Shown here piece after piece: positions 5,922-12,540 of a DNA stretch of 21,975 bases. The position numbers were made by a program, and so were the translations under genes. The DNA is taken from contig JAVBNU010000008.1 of NCBI GenBank assembly GCA_031551265.1, positions 1 through 21,975 on the forward strand. Direction: 5' to 3'. The notes beneath the pieces were generated by a model. That model was not told the origin of the DNA. It saw only the letters and a program-made list of their open reading frames with translations, and searched no databases. The DNA comes from JAVBNU01 sp031551265. GTDB taxonomy: Bacteria > Cyanobacteriota > Vampirovibrionia > Gastranaerophilales > Gastranaerophilaceae. Numbering within the stretch: position 1 is the stretch's first letter; every line of letters begins with the position of its first letter.

Positions 5922-7952
5922 CTAGTCAGCCAAAACTTTGCTAAAATCAGCTATACGAGAGAATTTTTCTCTTAAATTAATTAATAAATTTATGCGGTTT
6001 TGTTTGATTTTTTCATCATTATCCATTACAAGAACGTTGTCGAAAAAGGCTGTTATTTCGGGTGTTATGTTAAGAAGTTTTTCAATTATTTCTTTATAAC
6101 TTAAATTGTCAGCTATCTCGACTGTTTTAGCATAAAGATTTTTTTCATAATCATTTACAAATAAACCATTATCAACTGTTTGATTATTAAATTTTGTGTC
6201 TTTAATAATTCTTATGATGCGATTAGCGCCTTCGTGCAAGTCAGCATACTTAGGCTGTTTTTTTAGTTCTGTTAAAATTTCTGCGCGCTCCGTAAAATCT
6301 TTTAAGTTAGACAAAACATTTTTCCCTGACACACAAGCCTGCAAAACATCTTGTGCAAATTTATCAGAATAATAAATTACCAAACGCTGCTCGAAAAAGT
6401 CAACAATCGACTCAAGCAGCTTTGTTTTGTCCTCGATTTGTATAGGCAAAATATCGATGGATTTTTTTATCAATGCCATCAAATCAACATTTAAATCTCT
6501 TATAATTATGGTTTTTAAAATGCCCAAAACGTTGCGGCGAACACCAAGCGGATCGTTAGATCCTGTAGGCTTTTTGCCGTCAGCAAACACCGCAACAACA
6601 GTATCGATTTTGTCTGCAATCCCGACAATCTGACCTTCAATAGCTTCGGCAGGCTCAGACGAGGCATTTAGCGGAAAGTAATGTTCTTTGATACCGTTTG
6701 CTACAGCAGGTTCTTCGCCGGCATGTAGTGCGTAGTCGCTGCCGATAAAGCCTTGTAATTCCGTAAATTCAAACACTAAAGAAGTTGCAAGGTCAGCTTT
6801 GCATAATTGCGCTGTGCGCTCAATAGTCTTGAAAGATATATTTAATTTGTCAGCCAGGAATTTTGATAATTCAATTATGCGTTGAGTTTTGTCATAGACT
6901 GAGCCCATACCTTTTTGGAAGGTGATGCCTTTTAAGTTTTCGATGTAATCCGCCAAAGGTTTTTTAGTATCTTCCTTAAAGAAGAAAATTGCATCATCAA
7001 GACGCGCTTTTATAACGCGCAAGTTGCCTGCTTTGATGTTTTCAAATTCGCTGCCTACATAATTCGCCATTGTAATGAAATGGTTTGTCAGTTTACCGTT
7101 TTTATAGACAGGGAAATAACGCTGGTGTGTTGCCATAACAGTTACAACAACTTTTTCAGGAATATCTAAATATTTTTCGTCAAAATCACAAAGTACAGGC
7201 ACAGGCCACTCAGTTAAACAAGTAACTTCATCGAGCAAATTTTCATTCAGAACTGCTTCGCAACCGATTTCTTTAGCTTTTTCGCCGGCGAGTTTTGCAA
7301 TCACATCTCTACGTTTTTGTGAGTCAACAATAACGTTGGCTTTGTATAAATCATCTGCATAAGTATCGGAGTTTTTAATTTCAACCTTATCAGATGTAAA
7401 TCTATGACCGCGAGAGTATTTTGAAGATTTTACTCCTGCGATTTCAACTGGCAATTCTTCGCCATTCATTAACGATACAATCCAGCGAATAGGACGTTGG
7501 AATTTAACATCTAAATTACTCCAGCGCATAAAATAAGGACCTTGCATGCTCAGTACAATGTTGGCGACGTTTTCTTGGATAAATTCTGCAGTTGTTTTAC
7601 CTTTTTGTTCAATATTTGCCCATATGTAATTGTCTTTTATTATTAAATCTTTTGTTTCTATGCCGTTCTTTTTTGCAAAGCCAATTGCAGCGTTTGTGAA
7701 ATTATTATTAGCATCAAGCGCTACTGAAACTATAGGTCCTTTAACTTCTTTTGAAATATCAGCTTGTTTTTCGTCCAAGCCTTCAAATACAACGGTCAAA
7801 CGACGAGGTGTTGAGTAAGATTTTGCAAGTGAATATTTAATACCATTATTATCGAATAATTTCTTGAATGATTCTTGTAATTGTTTTTCTGCCACTGGGA
7901 TAAATTGATAAGGCAGTTCTTCCGTTCCTATTTCCAATAAATATTTGCTCAT
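5922..7952 (-). CDS. glyS: Glycyl-tRNA synthetase beta subunit
   Basis: This is the large tRNA-binding subunit of the bacterial alpha2beta2 glycyl-tRNA synthetase. Its 676 aa are close to the usual length of about 690. It starts MSKYLLEIGTEELPYQFI, the hallmark N-terminus (LLEIGTEELP), followed by STPRRLTV, MRWSNLDVKFQRPIRWIV and, further on, QGFIGSDYALHAGEEPAVA, all characteristic of GlyS. The C-terminal third is the anticodon-binding, DALR-like helical domain (NVLVMDND near the end). ATG at 7952 has AAGAGAG upstream. The alpha chain (glyQ) is not in the window, so the two subunits are not encoded together here, unlike the usual glyQS operon. A divergent promoter with ompH is described separately. 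Confidence 0.96.
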   Translation of the reverse strand: MSKYLLEIGTEELPYQFIPVAEKQLQESFKKLFDNNGIKYSLAKSYSTPRRLTVVFEGLDEKQADISKEVKGPIVSVALDANNNFTNAAIGFAKKNGIETKDLIIKDNYIWANIEQKGKTTAEFIQENVANIVLSMQGPYFMRWSNLDVKFQRPIRWIVSLMNGEELPVEIAGVKSSKYSRGHRFTSDKVEIKNSDTYADDLYKANVIVDSQKRRDVIAKLAGEKAKEIGCEAVLNENLLDEVTCLTEWPVPVLCDFDEKYLDIPEKVVVTVMATHQRYFPVYKNGKLTNHFITMANYVGSEFENIKAGNLRVIKARLDDAIFFFKEDTKKPLADYIENLKGITFQKGMGSVYDKTQRIIELSKFLADKLNISFKTIERTAQLCKADLATSLVFEFTELQGFIGSDYALHAGEEPAVANGIKEHYFPLNASSEPAEAIEGQIVGIADKIDTVVAVFADGKKPTGSNDPLGVRRNVLGILKTIIIRDLNVDLMALIKKSIDILPIQIEDKTKLLESIVDFFEQRLVIYYSDKFAQDVLQACVSGKNVLSNLKDFTERAEILTELKKQPKYADLHEGANRIIRIIKDTKFNNQTVDNGLFVNDYEKNLYAKTVEIADNLSYKEIIEKLLNITPEITAFFDNVLVMDNDEKIKQNRINLLINLREKFSRIADFSKVLAD

Positions 7953-7982
7953 CGTTACTCTCTTATATCTTTCAACTCAATA

Positions 7983-8033
7983 ATTATAGTAGAAAAAAAT
8001 TTAATTGTACATGACGAAAGTTTAATATATAAT
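7983..8033. promoter_or_regulatory. Divergent glyS / ompH-like promoters sharing a -35 core
   Basis: For the plus-strand gene, TTGTAC (8005-8010), a 17-bp spacer and TATAAT (8028-8033) form a good sigma-70-type promoter. For glyS on the minus strand, TGTACA (8011-8006), a 17-bp spacer and TATAAT (7988-7983) form another. The two -35 boxes overlap on the palindrome TGTACA, so polymerase can probably occupy only one direction at a time. Confidence 0.75.
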
Positions 8034-8078
8034 TATACTAGAGAAGATATTTTTGGATTTGAAAAAGAGGAGACACAA

Positions 8079-8540
8079 ATGAAAAAGTTTAGTATCGCCG
8101 TTTTGACGTTGGTTATGGCAACTCTATGTGCTGCTGCACAGGCAACTACCATTGGAGTAATTGATTTTAAGAAAGTCGGCACTTCATATAACTACGCAAA
8201 AGCAGCGTTTAAAGAAGTTGATAACAAATCAATGGAATTGCAACAATATTTAATTGACAAAGATAAACAATACAAAGCAATCGACTCGCCAATCGCTAAG
8301 AAAAATTTCGAAGATAAAACAAAAGCTGAATTTGAAGCTAAAAGAGACGCTTTGGAAAAACTACAAGTGGCCAAAGAAGATGAAATTTACAACCGTATTT
8401 TAGCAGCTGCAAAAGCCGTTGCTAATGCTAAAAAACTGGATGCAGTATTAGACCAAAATGCAGTTTTCATCGGTGGTATGGATATTACGGACGACGTAAT
8501 CAGATATCTCAACGGCACAGGCGCAACTCCGGCGAAGTAA
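8079..8540 (+). CDS. OmpH/Skp-like periplasmic chaperone
   Basis: The 153-aa protein starts at an ATG preceded by GAGGAG. It has a Sec signal peptide (MKKFSIAVLTLVMATLCAA, cleavage likely after AQA at 22). The mature protein begins TTIGVIDFKKV, the first strand of the Skp/OmpH fold, continues into a long charged helix (about 40-110) that would form the tentacle-like coiled coil, and ends with LDAVLDQNAVFIGGMDITDDVIRYLN, the returning strand typical of this family. Skp holds unfolded outer-membrane proteins in the periplasm, which implies an outer membrane. It is not next to bamA or lpxD here but stands alone between its own promoter and terminator. Confidence 0.88.
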   Translation: MKKFSIAVLTLVMATLCAAAQATTIGVIDFKKVGTSYNYAKAAFKEVDNKSMELQQYLIDKDKQYKAIDSPIAKKNFEDKTKAEFEAKRDALEKLQVAKEDEIYNRILAAAKAVANAKKLDAVLDQNAVFIGGMDITDDVIRYLNGTGATPAK

Positions 8541-8558
8541 TAAAATTATTTATGAACA

Positions 8559-8585
8559 AAAAAGAAGCTGTTAAGGCTTCTTTTT
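8559..8585 (+). terminator. Rho-independent terminator of the ompH-like gene
   Basis: AAAAAGAAGC (8559-8568) and GCTTCTTTTT (8576-8585) pair around TGTTAAG, ending in a T-run. It begins 19 nt after the stop codon. Confidence 0.85.
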
Positions 8586-8605
8586 GTTTGAGGGAAATAA
8601 TAAAA

Positions 8606-8632
8606 TTTGATATCACAAAATGTGATATCAAA
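8606..8632. promoter_or_regulatory. Perfect 12-bp-arm palindrome upstream of the phosphorylase gene
   Basis: TTTGATATCACA (8606-8617) and TGTGATATCAAA (8621-8632) are exact complements separated by AAA. It lies 86 nt before the start codon and has no T-tract. Its size and symmetry suit an operator, for example for a nucleoside-responsive repressor, but no regulator can be named from the sequence. Confidence 0.5.
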
Positions 8633-8638
8633 GAAAAT

Positions 8639-8662
8639 GTAGGTTGGGGTTTCTACCCCAAC
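8639..8662 (+). repeat. REP-like palindrome, identical to 3479-3502
   Basis: All 24 nt match the unit at 3479-3502: GTAGG, GTTGGGG stem, TTTCTA loop and CCCCAAC. The perfect identity 5 kb apart argues for recent spread or conversion. Confidence 0.8.
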
Positions 8663-8674
8663 GAAATGAGAAAA

Positions 8675-8695
8675 GTAGGGTACGTCTCACGCACC
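8675..8695 (+). repeat. REP-like palindrome, GTAGG foot
   Basis: GTAGGGTACGT, CTC and ACGCACC make an imperfect version of the 3514-3534 unit. It ends 22 nt before the phosphorylase start, so it lies in the probable leader of that mRNA. Confidence 0.65.
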
Positions 8696-8717
8696 GAAAA
8701 AAAAATAGGAATTAATT

Positions 8718-10019
8718 ATGAACGTAATTGAATTAATTGAAAAGAAAAAACAAGGTCAGGCATTTTCATATGATGAGTTGAAATATTTAATCGAAAATTA
8801 TATGTCCGGCGAAATTGCTGATTATCAAATAAGTGCGCTTTTAATGGCGATATATTTTCAGGGCATGAATATTGAGGAAACGACGTATTTGACAGACTTG
8901 ACTGTTAAATCAGGCGCTGTTTTAGATTTTTCAGATATTTCCCCAGACGTTGTTGACAAACATTCAACAGGCGGTGTAGGTGATAAAATTACATTGATTT
9001 TACTCCCTCTTTTAGCTGCTGCCGGAATAACTACAGCCAAGCTTTCAGGTCGCGGGCTGGGGTTCACGGGCGGGACAATTGATAAATTAGAGGCTATTCC
9101 GGGTTTTAATACTGATTTAAAAACTGATGAGTTTTTTGAACTGGTTAAAACACAAAACACTGCGATTGCAGCGCAAACGTTGGACTTAACGCCGGCTGAC
9201 GGTAAAATGTACGCATTGCGAGACGTGACCGGAACGGTCGACATAATTCCTTTAATTGCTTGTAGTGTGGTGTCTAAAAAAATCGCCTCAGGCGCAAACC
9301 ATATAATCTTGGACGTCAAATGCGGCAAAGGTGCGTTTATCAAGGATGTTGAAATGGCTAAAAAGCTTGCTGATACTATGACACAAGTCGGCGAACGTTT
9401 AGGACGTAATGTATGCTGCATAATCACAAATATGGACATGCCATTAGGGCGCGCCGTTGGCAATGCTTTAGAAATAATTGAAGTTATCGAATTTTTGAAA
9501 GGCAATGTCTGTGACGATTTGGCAGAGTTAACGTATGAAATTGCAGCGATTTCATTATTAAAAACGAAAAAATTTGACAATAAAAATGCTGCAATTGAAT
9601 ACCTGAAAGACCTCGTACACAGTGGCAAAGCTCTAGCAAAATTTAAAGAAATAATTGAAAATCAGGGCGGTAATTCCGAAATATTGAATAATTACAATTT
9701 GCTGCCGCAAAGTCGGGTTAAAATTGAAGTTAAAGCTGAATCTAACGGCTATGTCACGGATATTGATGCTATTATGATTGCAAAAGCCTCGAAATTACTG
9801 GGTGCCGGCCGCACCAAAAAAACTGACATAATCGACTACGCAGTTGGTGTTTACCTCAACAAAAAACATGGCGAAAAAGTCACAGAAGGTGAGGCAATTG
9901 CGACTTTGCATGTGAATGATGAAAAGAATTTAGCTGAAGCAATTGAATTAGTTAAAAATGCCTATTCGTTCAGCGAAACTCAACCTGAAAAAGCTATCAT
10001 GATATACGAAACGATTTAA
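8718..10019 (+). CDS. Pyrimidine-nucleoside (thymidine) phosphorylase
   Basis: This enzyme cleaves thymidine and/or uridine and deoxyuridine with phosphate to the free base and (deoxy)ribose-1-phosphate, for salvage and carbon recovery. The 433 aa are normal for the DeoA/Pdp family. KHSTGGVGDKITL (81-93) is the phosphate-binding loop. SGRGLGFTGGTIDKLE (110-125) is the family signature. DVTGTVD and SKKIASGANHIILDVKCGKGAF follow, the latter holding substrate contacts. The C-terminal ISH-like domain ends with a GEAIATLH segment. AGGA precedes the ATG. Whether it is deoA-like (thymidine) or pdp-like (broad) cannot be settled by eye. It ends 2 bp from the convergent higA with no terminator between. 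REP-like units and a long palindrome occupy its upstream region. Confidence 0.93.
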   Translation: MNVIELIEKKKQGQAFSYDELKYLIENYMSGEIADYQISALLMAIYFQGMNIEETTYLTDLTVKSGAVLDFSDISPDVVDKHSTGGVGDKITLILLPLLAAAGITTAKLSGRGLGFTGGTIDKLEAIPGFNTDLKTDEFFELVKTQNTAIAAQTLDLTPADGKMYALRDVTGTVDIIPLIACSVVSKKIASGANHIILDVKCGKGAFIKDVEMAKKLADTMTQVGERLGRNVCCIITNMDMPLGRAVGNALEIIEVIEFLKGNVCDDLAELTYEIAAISLLKTKKFDNKNAAIEYLKDLVHSGKALAKFKEIIENQGGNSEILNNYNLLPQSRVKIEVKAESNGYVTDIDAIMIAKASKLLGAGRTKKTDIIDYAVGVYLNKKHGEKVTEGEAIATLHVNDEKNLAEAIELVKNAYSFSETQPEKAIMIYETI

Positions 10020-10021
10020 TT

Positions 10022-10306
10022 TTAGGCTATTTTTTTAACTTTTTCTATTTCGTCTTTTTTCGCTTCATAAGCCATGTAAAGCTCATAGGACATTTGTGCG
10101 CTCATCCAAAATTCAGGCGTCGTACCAAACAAACGAGAAAGCTTAAAAGCCATAACCGGTGTGATACCGCGTTTTTTATTGTAAATTTCACTGATAGTCT
10201 TTATGCCAACACCCAGCTCCTCACACAATTTTTTTTGTGTAAGTCCGTACGGTTTTACAAATTCTTCCAGTAATATTTCTCCGGGGTGTGTGTAAGGTAT
10301 ATTCAT
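10022..10306 (-). CDS. higA: HigA-family antitoxin (XRE-type HTH)
   Basis: The 94-aa protein begins MNIPYTHPGEILLEEFVKPY, the hallmark start of HigA/VapI addiction-module antidotes. It contains a Cro/C1-type helix-turn-helix at about 22-46 (LTQKKLCEELGVGIKTISEI) and then GTTPEFWMSAQMSYELYMA, also family-typical. It neutralises the upstream toxin and should repress the operon by binding the palindrome at 10604-10626. Its start lies 12 nt after the toxin stop, with AAGGAC as ribosome binding site. Toxin-before-antitoxin order is the usual higBA layout. Confidence 0.93.
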   Translation of the reverse strand: MNIPYTHPGEILLEEFVKPYGLTQKKLCEELGVGIKTISEIYNKKRGITPVMAFKLSRLFGTTPEFWMSAQMSYELYMAYEAKKDEIEKVKKIA

Positions 10307-10318
10307 ATCAAGTCCTTT

Positions 10319-10597
10319 CTAGTGATAATCAATGATTTGCGCTTCTTCGGCGTAGCCATCTGCAAATTTAAACATAATTCGATACTGATCATTAATTCGG
10401 ACTGAACAATATCCGCTGAAATTGCCTTTCAGGTGCTCAAATCTATTCGCTGGAGGTACAATTAAATCTTGCTCTTTATAGGCATAGTGCACCATATCGA
10501 GTTTACGTTTAGCAATTTTTTGAATATTGCCATATCTAATAGAACGCTCGCCTTTAAATATTTTAAAGGTTTCTTTGCAACTGAATGATTTAATCAT
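10319..10597 (-). CDS. higB: HigB-family toxin (RelE superfamily mRNA interferase)
   Basis: The 92-aa protein carries the HigB signature PPANRFEHLKGNFSGYCSVR (48-67) followed by INDQYRIMFKF, the two strands that hold the ribosome-dependent RNase active site. The family cleaves mRNA in the ribosomal A site. No Shine-Dalgarno sequence precedes the ATG; the predicted -10 box ends 6 nt before it, suggesting a leaderless mRNA. The gene lies downstream of typA on the same strand, so read-through expression is also possible. Its length is full and no disabling mutation is visible. Confidence 0.92.
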   Translation of the reverse strand: MIKSFSCKETFKIFKGERSIRYGNIQKIAKRKLDMVHYAYKEQDLIVPPANRFEHLKGNFSGYCSVRINDQYRIMFKFADGYAEEAQIIDYH

Positions 10598-10603
10598 ATT
10601 ATC

Positions 10604-10632
10604 ATGTTATCACCATACGATAACATTGTCAA
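10604..10632 (-). promoter_or_regulatory. higBA promoter with embedded operator palindrome
   Basis: On the minus strand TTGACA (10632-10627), a 17-bp spacer and TAACAT (10609-10604) form the promoter. An 8-bp inverted repeat, ATGTTATC (10604-10611) and GATAACAT (10619-10626), covers the -10 and the adjoining part of the spacer. HigA binding there would exclude polymerase, as expected for autoregulation. Confidence 0.78.
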
Positions 10633-10647
10633 GCCCAAGTATAAAAA

Positions 10648-12459
10648 CTACGAATAAAATTTCATTTTAGTTAAGTCAGCTTTGCGCATTCTGACTGATA
10701 GTGGAGTTATTTCAACCAGCTCATCTACCCCAATATATTCTAAGCATTCTTCAAGTGACATTAAATGTGGCGATTGCAACGTGACCATTACATCAGCTGT
10801 TGCACTGCGCATGTTGGTAAGTTTTTTGGTTTTACAAACATTAATTGCAATATCCTGAGGGCGATTGCCTTCGCCAACAATCATTCCACGATAAACGCGT
10901 GTTTTAGGGGTAATGAAGAACACTCCTCTGTCCTCAAACTGGTGCAGAGCATATGTTATAGCTTCGCCTTCTTCATGTGAGATTAACGAACCACTGCGCT
11001 GACGTGAAATATCACCTGCATAGCCGTCATATTTATCGAAAGTATGGTAAATTATGCCTTCGCCACGCGTCATACGAATAAATTCGTTTCTGAATCCGAT
11101 TAAGCCCCTTGCCGGGATGTTGAAGTTCATAATTGTGCGGATGCCGTTTGATTGCATATCTGTCATTTGGCCCTTGCGACCTGCAAGACGTTCAATGCAC
11201 GAGCCTGCAAACTCGTCAGGTACATCAACAACCAAATTTTCATAAGGTTCTAAAAGATTTTCGCCGCTGCCTTTGAAAATAACTTCAGGCTTGGAAACTT
11301 GAAACTCGTAGCCTTCACGACGCATTGTCTCGATTAAAATTCCTAAATGCAGCTCACCACGCCCACTAACTTTAAAAATTTCAGTACTTTCAGTGTCTTC
11401 AACACGTAAGCTTACGTTTTTTTCGAGTTCGTCATAAAGTCTTTTTCGTATTTGGCGTGACGTAACGAATTTACCTTCCTGACCTGCAAACGGGCTGTTG
11501 TTAACTGAAAAATTCATCTGTAAAGTGGGTTCGTCAATTTTTATTAACGGTAATGCCTGAGGATTTGCGATTGAAGATATGGTTTCACCGATTTGTATAT
11601 CTGAAAAACCTGCAATACCAACAATGTCACCAGCGTATGCTTCTTGTATTTCGACACGTCCAAGGTCTTTGAACCCGAATAGTTTAACAATTTTACCTTT
11701 TTCTGTTTTGCCACTTGAGGTGATAAGCGCGACCTGTTCCTGAGATTTCAGACAACCGTTAATTATTCGTCCTATAGCAATTCTGCCGACATATTCGTTA
11801 TAATCCAATGTGGTGACATGGAATTGTAAATTTTCAGCGACATCACCTTTAGGATATTTAATATTTTTCACAACACAATCCATTAATGGCGCAATAGTGT
11901 TGCTGTCATCCTCAAGATTCTTTTTTGCGATACCTGCAAGACTGCTTGCATATATGATTGGAAAATCCAACAATTCTTCGTTATCGGTCAGTTCTGTGAA
12001 TAAGTCGAACACTCTATCCAGTGCTCTGTCAGGCTCAGCACCTTTTTTGTCAATTTTGTTTATCACAACAATGATTTTTATGCCTAACTCAAGTGCTTTT
12101 GAAAGCACAAATCTCGTCTGTGGCATTGGTCCTTCAGCTGCATCAACAATCAGCAGCGCACCATCAACCATGCCGAGTATGCGCTCGACCTCGCCGCCAA
12201 AATCGGCGTGACCCGGTGTATCAACGACATTGATTGTGTAATCTTTATAATTTACCGAGATGTTTTTGGCAAGAATTGTTATGCCGCGCTCTTTTTCAAG
12301 GTCGTTTGAATCCAGCACACGTTCCTGTACCTGTTGATTTTCACGGAATGCGCCGCTTTGTTTAAGCATGCAATCTACTAATGTCGTTTTTCCGTGGTCA
12401 ACGTGAGCAATTATAGCTATGTTTCTCAGCTTTTTGATGTTTCGTATTGTGGTAGTCAT
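10648..12459 (-). CDS. typA: Translational GTPase TypA/BipA
   Basis: A ribosome-associated GTPase of the EF-G/LepA class that aids 50S assembly and stress or cold adaptation. The start is ATG at 12459 (MTTTIRNIKKLRNIAIIAHV); the longer frame to 12498 begins with TTG and overlaps the promoter. The product has 603 aa, normal for the family. G1 is AHVDHGKT (18-25), G2 is within RGITI, G3 is DTPGHADFGGEVER, G4 is NKID and G5 is ASSLAG. Domain II, an EF-G-like domain III (GRGELHLGILIETMRREGYE), domain V and the TypA-specific C-terminal domain (SGSLISHEEGEAITYAL and beyond) follow. Only a short, Shine-Dalgarno-free leader is predicted from a TATTAT -10 at 12484-12479. Confidence 0.96.
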   Translation of the reverse strand: MTTTIRNIKKLRNIAIIAHVDHGKTTLVDCMLKQSGAFRENQQVQERVLDSNDLEKERGITILAKNISVNYKDYTINVVDTPGHADFGGEVERILGMVDGALLIVDAAEGPMPQTRFVLSKALELGIKIIVVINKIDKKGAEPDRALDRVFDLFTELTDNEELLDFPIIYASSLAGIAKKNLEDDSNTIAPLMDCVVKNIKYPKGDVAENLQFHVTTLDYNEYVGRIAIGRIINGCLKSQEQVALITSSGKTEKGKIVKLFGFKDLGRVEIQEAYAGDIVGIAGFSDIQIGETISSIANPQALPLIKIDEPTLQMNFSVNNSPFAGQEGKFVTSRQIRKRLYDELEKNVSLRVEDTESTEIFKVSGRGELHLGILIETMRREGYEFQVSKPEVIFKGSGENLLEPYENLVVDVPDEFAGSCIERLAGRKGQMTDMQSNGIRTIMNFNIPARGLIGFRNEFIRMTRGEGIIYHTFDKYDGYAGDISRQRSGSLISHEEGEAITYALHQFEDRGVFFITPKTRVYRGMIVGEGNRPQDIAINVCKTKKLTNMRSATADVMVTLQSPHLMSLEECLEYIGVDELVEITPLSVRMRKADLTKMKFYS

Positions 12460-12528
12460 TTTCGGTTTGTTTTTCTCTATAATAAATTTGTACCACAAAG
12501 TAAAAAAAAATTCTAAAAAAATTTATTA

Positions 12529-12540
12529 TATAATTACATT
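12529..12540 (+). promoter_or_regulatory. Predicted leaderless -10 box of rlhA
   Basis: TATAAT occupies 12529-12534 and is followed by TACATT and then the ATG at 12541. A 6-nt gap places the expected transcription start on the A of ATG. No Shine-Dalgarno sequence is present; the -35 region is A/T-rich without a clear consensus. Confidence 0.6.

Noticed and set aside
8858..9628. 256-codon antisense frame opposite the phosphorylase gene
   Set aside because: It mirrors a strongly conserved enzyme, has no ribosome binding site or promoter, and its peptide has no recognisable motif.
10765..12211. Several plus-strand frames opposite typA
   Set aside because: They overlap the conserved GTPase and later domains of TypA with no start signals of their own.
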